Positions 1 to 5,539 of a stretch of 9,627 bases of DNA are shown piece after piece. The stretch lies in the NCBI GenBank assembly GCA_947452325.1, contig CANGCZ010000045.1, forward strand, positions 1-9,627, read 5' to 3'. Under the pieces are notes generated by a model. That model was not told the DNA's origin and made no database searches. It saw only the letters and a list, made by a program, of their open reading frames with translations. Each line of letters opens with the position of its first letter. Within the stretch, counting starts at the first letter, position 1. This stretch comes from Comamonadaceae bacterium. GTDB lineage: Bacteria; Pseudomonadota; Gammaproteobacteria; Burkholderiales; Burkholderiaceae_C. Position numbers and translations under genes: made by a program.

Positions 1-423
1 ATCGATATACAAAAAACCTCGGTTGGCCTGCGCCAGCAAGCCAGGCGAAAACGCTTTCACGCCTTGGCTGAGCGCTTGCTCCAGATCGAGCGCGCCGACC
101 ACACGGTCTTCGGTCGCACCCAGCGGCAGATCGATGACCGGCACGGGTTTGCTTTCGGTGGCGATTTTTTTACCTGTTTTGAGGCTGGCGCACTCCGGGC
201 AACTGCCTGCGTTGCTGCTCGGGTCGCAGCCGTAACGACAGCCTTTGACCACTTGTATGGGGGGAAGCAAATCGGCAAGCGCGCGCACCGCCGTGGATTT
301 GCCTGTGCCTCTGTCGCCCAGAGCCAGCACGCCACCGACCTTGGGATCGACGGCAACGATTTGAATCGCCAGTTTCATCTCGTCTTGACCGACGATGGCG
401 GAGAAAGGAAAAGGTATGGCCAT
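1..423 (-). CDS. bchI: Magnesium chelatase ATPase subunit I (BchI), N-terminal part
   Basis: This is the first 141 residues of the AAA+ subunit of Mg-chelatase, which with BchD hydrolyses ATP to drive insertion of Mg2+ into protoporphyrin IX held by BchH. The protein opens with the family's FSAIVGQDEMK segment (residues 7-17). Walker A, GDRGTGKST, is at residues 36-44, and VIDLPLGATEDRVVGALD follows near 96-113. The last visible residues, GFLYID, begin Walker B, so the window edge cuts the gene in mid-motif; families run to about 340-350 residues. Between Walker A and the VIDLPLG segment lies a four-cysteine motif, C62-x3-C66-x8-C75-x2-C78, which I do not recall from Rhodobacter BchI. The ATG at 423 is the only start that keeps the full N-terminus; its ribosome-binding site is weak. 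It lies 63 bp downstream of bchH in the same direction, so co-transcription is likely. Identification is very secure. Confidence 0.96.
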   Translation of the reverse strand, partial: MAIPFPFSAIVGQDEMKLAIQIVAVDPKVGGVLALGDRGTGKSTAVRALADLLPPIQVVKGCRYGCDPSSNAGSCPECASLKTGKKIATESKPVPVIDLPLGATEDRVVGALDLEQALSQGVKAFSPGLLAQANRGFLYID

Positions 424-486
424 GGAGCAATCTTACGAAAGACGCACACAGAGTGGGTAGGGGTGCATGAACAAGGGGAAGTCTGG
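424..486 (-). other. bchH-bchI intergenic spacer
   Basis: This 63-bp spacer lies between the TAA of bchH and the ATG of bchI. I see no convincing hairpin terminator, no good Shine-Dalgarno sequence (only an AAGA-like stretch before the bchI ATG) and no operator palindrome. This supports bchH and bchI forming one transcript. Confidence 0.6.
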
Positions 487-3400
487 TTAACTTTGGCTGG
501 CTTCGTATACGCCTTCCAAGCGGTCTTCCAATTCATCGCTGGCTTGTTGCATTTTTTGCAGCATGTCGGCATCCGGCGTCCAGTAGGCGCGGTCGGAGGC
601 TTCAATCAAGCGGTTGGCCAAACGGGCCGACGCTGTCGGGTTGAGCCGGGCCAGACGGTCGCGCATTTCAGGGTTGAGCACAAAGGTTTCCGTCAGTTGC
701 TTGTAGACCCAAGGCTGCACTTGGCCGGTAGTGGCTGACCAGCCCACGGTATTGGTGATGTGCACTTCAATTTGTCTGACGCCCTCATAACCGTGCTCGA
801 GCATGCCTTCGTACCACTTGGGGTTGAGCATGCGGGTGCGGGTTTCGAGCGCCACTTGTTCCGACAGGCTACGGACCGTGCCGTCGCCGCGCGTCTGGTC
901 GCCGATGTAAACGGGAGGATCTGTGCCATCTCCTTTGGCCTGACGCACAGCGCGGGTGATGCCGCCGAGTGTGTCGAAATAATTGTCTACCGTGGTCACG
1001 CCGAGTTCCACAGACTCCAGGTTTTGGTAGGTCAGTTGCACATCGGCCAGAGCGCTTCTGAGTAAGCCCGGGTTTGACACCGGTTGGCCGCTGACGCCGA
1101 AAGCAAAGCCTTTGCGCGCGGTGTAGGTGTTGGCGAGTTCGTCCTCGTTGTCCCAGCAACCGTTGTCGACCAGATGGTTCACATTCGCACCGTAGCTCCC
1201 ATCGGAGTTGCCGAACACACGCAAGGCCGCGGTTGGCATGTCGCAGTTGTGTTCCTTCTGGTAAGCCAAGGCATGTTTGCGGATGAAGTTTTGCTCGGGC
1301 GGTTCATCCGCCTCGGCAGCCATCAATGCGGCCTGGGCCAGCATTTTGATTTGCAGCGGGAGCAGATCGCGGAAGATGCCCGAGAGCGTGACCACCACAT
1401 CAATGCGCGGGCGACCGAGCTCGGCCAGCGGTATCAACTGCGAGCCGACCAAGCGGCCATAGCTGTCAAAACGGGGCTTGGCGCCCAATAAGCGCAGTGC
1501 TTGACCGATTTGACTGCCTTCAGACTTCAGGTTGTCGCTGCCCCATAAAACAATGGCCACGGATTCGGGCAAAGGGTTGCCGTCGTCCATGAAGCGGGCG
1601 ACCAGTTTGTCGGCTTGTCTGGCGCCGTCTTGGACGGCGAAGGCGCTGGGTATGCGAAACGGGTCAAAGCCGTGCAGGTTGCGGCCGGTGGGCAACACCT
1701 CCGGTGTGCGCAGCAAATCGCCGCCGGGAGCCGGGTGTATGTAGCGGCCGTCGAGCGCGCCGAGCAAACCTTCGATTTCGCTGTTTTTACCCATCAGCAC
1801 AAAGGTCTTGACCAGGGTATCAAACAGTTTGCTGCGTTCCTCGCTGGCAGGCAGTCCGCTGAGTTCGGCTGCCTTGGCTGCATTGCTTCCATTGATGATG
1901 GCTTCAATGGCCGCAGGGGCGACTTCGCCCATGTTTTGGCTTTCGGCCATGGCGCCCAACATATTGGCATATTGCGCTTGATTGAACGGCTTGCCGACCA
2001 CATGCAGACCGTGAGGTATCAAGGTGTATTCAAGCTCCAGCATTTGCACTGACAACTGCTGAATGGTGAGTTGCACTTGTTGCATATCGTCAGCGCTGGC
2101 GTGTATGTTCCAAGCCGGTTCAGCAGGCGTCAGGTCAATGGCCGCGGCTTGGGCTTGAATCAGTCCGGCGAGGTTGGCCATTTCATTGGCTTCGGCAGGA
2201 CTGAGGTTGCGCCAGCGGTCGATAGAGGCTTTCAAATCCACCAGACCGCTGTACAAGCCAGCGGCTTCCACCGTCGGTGACAGATAACTGATGAGCGTCG
2301 CGCCCCCACGCCGTTTGGCGATCGCGCCTTCGGAGGGGTTGTTGGCAGCGTACAAATAAAAATTTGGTAAGTCTTGTATCAGGCGGTCCGGCCAGCAGTT
2401 GCCTGCCAAACCGGTTTGCTTGCCCGGCATGAATTCCAGCGAACCGTGGGTGCCGAAATGCAGCACCGCGTGGGCAGCAAAATCTTCACGCAGGTAACGG
2501 TAAAACGCCGAGAACGCATGTGTCGGGGCAAACCCGCCTTCAAACAACAGGCGCATCGGATCACCTTCATAACCGAAAGCCGGTTGCACGGTGACCAACA
2601 GATGACCGAACTGGTGACCCATCACAAAGATGGATTCGCCGTTGGTCAAATCTTTGCCCGGGGCTGGCCCCCAATGGGCTTCGATGTCAGCCAAATAGCG
2701 CTCACGCCGCACATGGTCTTCCGCAGGAATCAGGGCGTGGACATTCGCGTCGGCGCCGTATTGCATACGGTTGCCTTCCAGAATGCTGTGCTCCAGCGCT
2801 TCACGGGATTCGGGCATGTCGACGGTATAGCCTTGCTCCTTCATGGCCTTCATGGTGTTGAAGAGCGACTCGAACACCGCCAAATAGGCAGCGGTGCCCG
2901 TGTTGCCCGCGTTGGGCGGGAAATTGAAAATCACCATGGCCACGCGGCGCTTAGCGCGTTCACTGCGGCGCAGCGCTACCAAACGAGCCACCCGCATGGC
3001 AAGCATGGAGGTGCGCTCGGTGCAGGTGAACATGTCTTCCTGGTGATGCTCTTTGGTGAAGGTACAGCGTTGCTCACAACCGGTGCAGGTCACGCCGTCA
3101 GCGCCCGGGCGACCGCCGTAGACCATGGGAACCACTGAACCATCAAGTTCTGGAATCGCCACCATGATGGTGGACTCCACAGGCAGCAAACCGCGGCTGG
3201 AGCCACCCCATTGGTCCAGCGTCTGGAACTCGACGGGATGGGCGGCGATGTAAGGCACATCGAGCTTGCCCAGAATTTCTTCGGCAGCGTGGGCATCGTT
3301 GTAAGCAGGGCCGCCGACCAGCGAAAAACCGGTGAGCGAAATGACTGCATCCACTGTGCACTGACCGTCTTTCAGGAAAAATGCTTCAATCGCCGGACGG

Positions 3401-4281
3401 GAATCCAAGCCCGCGGCGAAGGCCGGTACCACTTGCAGACCTTGCACTTCCAACGCGGCCAGTACAGCGTCGTAATGTTGTGTGTTGTTGGCAATCAGGT
3501 AGGAGCGCAGCAGCAAAACGCCGACACGGCCTTTGGCAGCCTGCGGTTTGACCAATTGCGGCAGATTTTGGATGTCAGCATGCAAACGCGGCTGCATGCG
3601 CGGGTGGTAAACACCGACTTCAGGGTATTCGAGCGGTGCTGCATGTTTGATTTCGCCTGTGTTTTTCGGCAGCACGTGTTTGGCATAGCGGTCAACCAGA
3701 TACAACACCAGGTTTTGAATGTTTTCCTGTGAACCGCCCAGCCAGTATTGAAGCGTCAAAAAGTAGGCGCGCAAATCTTGTGCGGTGCCTGGCACAAAAC
3801 GCAGTATCTGCGGCAAGCGACGCAGCATCTTCATTTGCTTGGCACCGGCGGAGGCGTCCTGCCCGGCTTGCGGCTTGCTGCCGCGCAGTTTTTTCAGAAA
3901 AGCCATGGGGCCGGTGCTGGGTTTGCCCATGTCCAGTTTGCCCATGCGGGTGAGCTTGACCACCTCGGCAGCGGACATGATGCAAACCATGGCGGTGCAG
4001 TGATCGCGGCGCGCTTGCAGCTCAGGCAAAATGGGCTGGAAATGGTCTTCCAGAAACAACATGCTGACAATGATGATGTCCGCGTCCGCGATATCTTCCT
4101 TGCAGCGGCGCAACTTGTTGGCGTCTGCTGTGAATTCAGACGCAGAGTGGATGGCAAAGCTCAAGCGGGGGATCTGTCGCAACAAAGCAGTGCGGGCCTT
4201 GGCCGCAGCGCTGTTGAGGTGCGTGTCCATGGTCAAAATAGCGACTTTGACCGCACCGTTGGCAGAGTTAGTGTTGCTCAT
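487..4281 (-). CDS. bchH: Magnesium chelatase porphyrin-binding subunit H (BchH)
   Basis: BchH is the large subunit of Mg-chelatase. It binds protoporphyrin IX and Mg2+ and, activated by the BchI-BchD ATPase, makes Mg-protoporphyrin IX, the first committed step of bacteriochlorophyll synthesis; it acts in the cytoplasm or at the membrane face. The 1264-residue protein is slightly longer than the roughly 1200 residues usual for the family and is uninterrupted. The N-terminal part (DADIIIVSMLFLEDHF, later KLTRMGKLDM) and the CobN/BchH core are typical. The conserved HFGTHGSLEF motif starts at residue 608, and YIGDQTRGDGT lies near 1120, close to the C-terminal conserved block. A cysteine motif, C399-x2-C402-x3-C406-x13-C420, could bind an iron-sulfur cluster. 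The ATG at 4281 is chosen because the downstream sequence matches homologues; its ribosome-binding site is weak (GAAG). A PpsR-type operator sits about 50 bp upstream. CobN (cobaltochelatase) is excluded by the close BchH match and by bchI next door. Confidence 0.97.
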   Translation of the reverse strand: MSNTNSANGAVKVAILTMDTHLNSAAAKARTALLRQIPRLSFAIHSASEFTADANKLRRCKEDIADADIIIVSMLFLEDHFQPILPELQARRDHCTAMVCIMSAAEVVKLTRMGKLDMGKPSTGPMAFLKKLRGSKPQAGQDASAGAKQMKMLRRLPQILRFVPGTAQDLRAYFLTLQYWLGGSQENIQNLVLYLVDRYAKHVLPKNTGEIKHAAPLEYPEVGVYHPRMQPRLHADIQNLPQLVKPQAAKGRVGVLLLRSYLIANNTQHYDAVLAALEVQGLQVVPAFAAGLDSRPAIEAFFLKDGQCTVDAVISLTGFSLVGGPAYNDAHAAEEILGKLDVPYIAAHPVEFQTLDQWGGSSRGLLPVESTIMVAIPELDGSVVPMVYGGRPGADGVTCTGCEQRCTFTKEHHQEDMFTCTERTSMLAMRVARLVALRRSERAKRRVAMVIFNFPPNAGNTGTAAYLAVFESLFNTMKAMKEQGYTVDMPESREALEHSILEGNRMQYGADANVHALIPAEDHVRRERYLADIEAHWGPAPGKDLTNGESIFVMGHQFGHLLVTVQPAFGYEGDPMRLLFEGGFAPTHAFSAFYRYLREDFAAHAVLHFGTHGSLEFMPGKQTGLAGNCWPDRLIQDLPNFYLYAANNPSEGAIAKRRGGATLISYLSPTVEAAGLYSGLVDLKASIDRWRNLSPAEANEMANLAGLIQAQAAAIDLTPAEPAWNIHASADDMQQVQLTIQQLSVQMLELEYTLIPHGLHVVGKPFNQAQYANMLGAMAESQNMGEVAPAAIEAIINGSNAAKAAELSGLPASEERSKLFDTLVKTFVLMGKNSEIEGLLGALDGRYIHPAPGGDLLRTPEVLPTGRNLHGFDPFRIPSAFAVQDGARQADKLVARFMDDGNPLPESVAIVLWGSDNLKSEGSQIGQALRLLGAKPRFDSYGRLVGSQLIPLAELGRPRIDVVVTLSGIFRDLLPLQIKMLAQAALMAAEADEPPEQNFIRKHALAYQKEHNCDMPTAALRVFGNSDGSYGANVNHLVDNGCWDNEDELANTYTARKGFAFGVSGQPVSNPGLLRSALADVQLTYQNLESVELGVTTVDNYFDTLGGITRAVRQAKGDGTDPPVYIGDQTRGDGTVRSLSEQVALETRTRMLNPKWYEGMLEHGYEGVRQIEVHITNTVGWSATTGQVQPWVYKQLTETFVLNPEMRDRLARLNPTASARLANRLIEASDRAYWTPDADMLQKMQQASDELEDRLEGVYEASQS

Positions 4282-4295
4282 TCTTCAGGGCTTCA

Positions 4296-4313
4296 TGTCA
4301 GGGCTGGCGGTCA
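4296..4313. promoter_or_regulatory. Possible degenerate second PpsR half-site pair
   Basis: TGTC, 10 bases, then GTCA here matches TGT-N12-ACA except for one base (TCA in place of ACA). It lies 37 bp from the strong operator, between that operator and bchH. PpsR/CrtJ often binds paired sites cooperatively, so this could be a weak second site. A single short match of this kind can easily arise by chance. Confidence 0.2.
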
Positions 4314-4332
4314 AGTGGAGGGAGAGACAATG

Positions 4333-4350
4333 TGTCAATATAAGTTGACA
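4333..4350. promoter_or_regulatory. PpsR/CrtJ-type operator between bchH and tspO
   Basis: The site is TGTCAATATAAGTTGACA, an 18-bp inverted repeat with 6-bp arms (TGTCAA/TTGACA) that fits the TGT-N12-ACA consensus exactly. PpsR/CrtJ is the repressor that shuts down bch, crt and puc genes under oxygen or strong light in purple bacteria. From its position, about 50 bp from bchH and 40 bp from tspO, binding could repress both divergent genes. The match is seen in the sequence; the identity of the regulator is inferred, since no ppsR gene is in the window. Confidence 0.85.
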
Positions 4351-4379
4351 TTACAAGGTGTCTTTGATTATTTATAACT

Positions 4380-4384
4380 AGGGA
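4380..4384 (+). promoter_or_regulatory. Ribosome-binding site supporting the TTG start of tspO
   Basis: AGGGA lies 6 nt before the TTG at 4391. No in-frame ATG exists upstream of the first membrane segment, so this site decides in favour of the TTG start. Confidence 0.6.
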
Positions 4385-4390
4385 AAACCC

Positions 4391-4972
4391 TTGAGTCAAC
4401 AAAATCTTAGGCCTGAACATGCAGCGGACTTGGCCCCCGAGCAGGCATTACCGCGCTTGCGCTCCCATTGGCGCAGCCTGTTGGTGGCCTTTGCGCTCAG
4501 CTTCGCCGTCGCCGGTGTGGGTTCTGCATTCACAGACTTGAACGAGTGGTACTTTGCGCTTAAGCAACCGGCCTGGAAGCCACCCGACGCCGCTTTCGGG
4601 CTGATTTGGTCCATCATCTTCAGCCTTTGCGCCATCAGCGGCTGGCTGGGCTGGCATGCGTGTCGGCAGACGCGGCAGCGCCGGCCATGGATGGTGTTGC
4701 TGGCGCTGAATGCGTTTTTTAATGTGTTCTGGAGCCTGATTTATTTCAAATGGCACCGCCCCGACTGGTCCATGATGGAATTGCCGTTCATTTGGCAAAG
4801 CATTTTGGCTTTGATGGTGTTCATTTACCCGCGCAGTCGCCTGGCAGCGTGGCTGCTGCTTCCTTATCTGGTCTGGGTCAGTGCGGCCGGGGTGCTGAAC
4901 CACGATACCATTGTGCTCAACGGTCCGTTTGGCCAGCAACCCGCTTTACTTGAGCGTCAACCTGGGGAATAG
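4391..4972 (+). CDS. tspO: TspO/MBR (tryptophan-rich sensory protein, CrtK) family membrane protein
   Basis: TspO proteins are small five-helix membrane proteins that bind tetrapyrroles. In Rhodobacter sphaeroides TspO (formerly CrtK) lowers expression of photosynthesis genes in oxygen, acting in the AppA/PpsR pathway. The 193-residue product has helices at roughly 28-46, 68-88, 98-118, 130-146 and 151-170. Family signatures are visible: LKQPAWKPPDAAFGLIW (residues 57-73, WKPP at 62-65), LNAFFNVFWSLIYFKWHRPDW (about 106-126) and PYLVWVSAAGVLN (158-170). The start is TTG with a good ribosome-binding site; the only alternative start codons fall inside helix 1. This gives a hydrophilic N-terminal extension of about 27 residues, longer than usual for a family of about 150-165. 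The gene is divergent from bchH and shares its PpsR-type operator, in keeping with a role in tetrapyrrole-linked control. Family assignment is secure; the regulatory role is inferred. Confidence 0.93.
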   Translation: MSQQNLRPEHAADLAPEQALPRLRSHWRSLLVAFALSFAVAGVGSAFTDLNEWYFALKQPAWKPPDAAFGLIWSIIFSLCAISGWLGWHACRQTRQRRPWMVLLALNAFFNVFWSLIYFKWHRPDWSMMELPFIWQSILALMVFIYPRSRLAAWLLLPYLVWVSAAGVLNHDTIVLNGPFGQQPALLERQPGE

Positions 4973-4987
4973 CCGTCGCGTTAAAGA

Positions 4988-5021
4988 CCCATAACCCGTT
5001 ATGGGCAAAAATAACGGGTTA
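4988..5021 (+). repeat. Overlapping, mutually exclusive inverted repeats in the tspO-hip spacer
   Basis: Two hairpins compete for the same bases. Hairpin A pairs CCCATAA (4988-4994) with TTATGGG (4999-5005) around a 4-nt loop. Hairpin B pairs TAACCCGTTAT (4992-5002) with ATAACGGGTTA (5011-5021), a perfect 11-bp stem with an 8-nt loop. Neither is followed directly by a T tract, so neither looks like a standard intrinsic terminator. Possible roles are the 3' end of tspO mRNA, an RNA switch in the hip leader, or a binding site for a dimeric regulator. Confidence 0.7.
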
Positions 5022-5026
5022 ATCCT

Positions 5027-5050
5027 CCCCATTCAGGGGTTTTCATTTTC
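5027..5050 (+). terminator. Weak terminator-like hairpin before hip
   Basis: CCCC (5027-5030) and GGGG (5036-5039) form a short stem around ATTCA, followed by TTTTCATTTT. A 4-bp stem is short for an intrinsic terminator. It lies just before the hip ribosome-binding site, so if it works it would end tspO transcription or attenuate hip. Low confidence. Confidence 0.3.
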
Positions 5051-5053
5051 ATC

Positions 5054-5057
5054 GGAG
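5054..5057 (+). promoter_or_regulatory. Ribosome-binding site fixing the hip start
   Basis: GGAG lies 6 nt before the ATG at 5064. It supports that start over an in-frame ATG at 5001, which sits inside the inverted repeats and would put 21 unrelated residues before the Tat signal. Confidence 0.8.
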
Positions 5058-5063
5058 ATACAC

Positions 5064-5369
5064 ATGACCAGTCGTCGCGAATTCGTAATTCAACTCAGTT
5101 TGGGCAGCGCTGCCATGTTGGCAGGCGGCCAGGTGTTTGCCGAGGCCCTGGTTGACGAAAAAGATGCCCAAGCTTCTGCTTTGGGTTACAAGGCTGACAC
5201 CACCAAAGTGGACGGCAAAAAGTACGCCACCCACAAGCCCGAGCAATGCTGTGCCAATTGCGCTTTGTTCCAAGGCAAGGCCGGTGACAAAGCAGGTGCT
5301 TGCCCATTGTTTGCAGGCAAGCATGTGGCAGCCACCGGCTGGTGCAGCGCTTACGCGAAAAAAGCCTGA
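5064..5369 (+). CDS. hip: High-potential iron-sulfur protein (HiPIP), Tat-exported
   Basis: HiPIP is a small periplasmic [4Fe-4S] electron carrier. In several purple bacteria, including Rubrivivax gelatinosus and Rhodoferax fermentans, it reduces the tetrahaem cytochrome of the photosynthetic reaction centre. The 101-residue precursor starts with a twin-arginine signal (SRREFVIQ at residues 3-10, then a hydrophobic stretch), with likely cleavage near residues 26-28. This leaves a mature protein of about 73-75 residues, the size expected for betaproteobacterial HiPIPs. The four cluster ligands are C63, C66, C80 and C94 in the pattern C-x2-C-x13-C-x13-C, with GWCSAYA at the end; Y42 probably matches the conserved tyrosine packed on the cluster. 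An extra cysteine, C62, directly precedes the first ligand. Tat export fits a protein whose cluster is inserted in the cytoplasm. The gene ends at a strong terminator, so it may be a single-gene unit or the end of a tspO transcript. Confidence 0.95.
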   Translation: MTSRREFVIQLSLGSAAMLAGGQVFAEALVDEKDAQASALGYKADTTKVDGKKYATHKPEQCCANCALFQGKAGDKAGACPLFAGKHVAATGWCSAYAKKA

Positions 5370-5396
5370 TCACTTTCCTGTCTTCAGTCTGATTCG

Positions 5397-5428
5397 ACCC
5401 CTGTGGTGTCCAGCCCAGGGGTTTTTTA
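5397..5428 (+). terminator. Intrinsic terminator after hip
   Basis: ACCCCTG (5397-5403) pairs with CAGGGGT (5416-5422), and the stem is followed directly by a T tract (5422-5427). It starts 27 bp after the hip stop codon. It should separate hip transcription from dxs, so dxs needs its own promoter. Confidence 0.9.
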
Positions 5429-5460
5429 TTGGTGATAAGCTCCAAGGGTAAACCCCTTAT

Positions 5461-5478
5461 TGTCAACTTCAGTTGACA
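5461..5478. promoter_or_regulatory. PpsR/CrtJ-type operator upstream of dxs
   Basis: The site is TGTCAACTTCAGTTGACA, again TGT-N12-ACA with perfect TGTCAA/TTGACA arms. It ends 61 bp before the dxs ATG. Read toward dxs, the 22 bases from 5461 match the bchH-proximal operator read toward bchH at 19 positions, including CATT just outside the palindrome. This points to oxygen- or light-dependent repression of dxs together with bchH and tspO. Binding by PpsR is inferred from the consensus. Confidence 0.85.
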
Positions 5479-5503
5479 CATTTAAGCTTGCCGTGAAGCG
5501 CGC

Positions 5504-5520
5504 CTTGCCCGTTTGGCAAG
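5504..5520 (+). repeat. Small hairpin in the dxs leader
   Basis: CTTGCC (5504-5509) pairs perfectly with GGCAAG (5515-5520) around a 5-nt loop, ending 6 nt before the dxs ribosome-binding site. It could influence translation or mRNA stability; no T tract follows. A 6-bp match may also be chance. Confidence 0.4.
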
Positions 5521-5526
5521 CATTGC

Positions 5527-5532
5527 AGGAGT
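5527..5532 (+). promoter_or_regulatory. Ribosome-binding site fixing the dxs start
   Basis: AGGAGT lies 7 nt before the ATG at 5540. It excludes the in-frame TTG at 5513, which would sit inside the leader hairpin and has no ribosome-binding site of this quality. Confidence 0.85.
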
Positions 5533-5539
5533 AGGCCCC

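Larger units (their letters stand above)
4282..4390. promoter_or_regulatory. Divergent bchH/tspO promoter region
   Basis: This 109-bp region separates the bchH start (reading left) from the tspO start (reading right), so both promoters must lie in or near it. Its main feature is the TGT-N12-ACA palindrome at 4333-4350. The TTGACA arm of that palindrome on each strand resembles a sigma-70 -35 box. I could not find a convincing -10 box at standard spacing on either strand; for tspO, GATTAT at 4366-4371 is the best but has a short 15-bp spacer. Promoter positions are therefore not assigned. Confidence 0.75.
5429..5539 (+). promoter_or_regulatory. dxs promoter and leader region
   Basis: After the hip terminator this region holds a small inverted repeat (AAGGG/CCCTT around 5444-5458), the PpsR-type operator at 5461-5478 and a leader hairpin at 5504-5520. 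A possible promoter is TTGTCA (5460-5465) with TTTAAG (5481-5486), but its spacer of 15 bp is short. If real, the operator would lie across the promoter. The TTGACA at 5473-5478 has no good -10 box at 17 bp. The transcription start is not assigned. Confidence 0.6.

Noticed and set aside
64..738. Plus-strand open reading frame opposite bchI and the end of bchH
   Set aside because: It is antisense to two clearly recognised genes, crosses their boundary, has no recognisable domain and has no ribosome-binding site that stands out.
2374..3138. 254-codon plus-strand open frame within bchH
   Set aside because: It mirrors the codon pattern of bchH on the other strand; long antisense frames are expected in GC-rich coding DNA. 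The translated product resembles no family I know.
487..4281. Cobaltochelatase CobN as an alternative for the large chelatase gene
   Set aside because: The sequence follows BchH from its N-terminus to its C-terminus, and bchI follows directly in a photosynthesis gene setting.
3748..4377. Plus-strand open frame running from bchH into the divergent promoter region
   Set aside because: It is antisense to the BchH N-terminus and would run through the operator; no family resemblance.
5001..5063. Earlier in-frame ATG for the HiPIP gene
   Set aside because: It lies within the inverted repeats, lacks a ribosome-binding site and would bury the twin-arginine signal 21 residues inside the protein.
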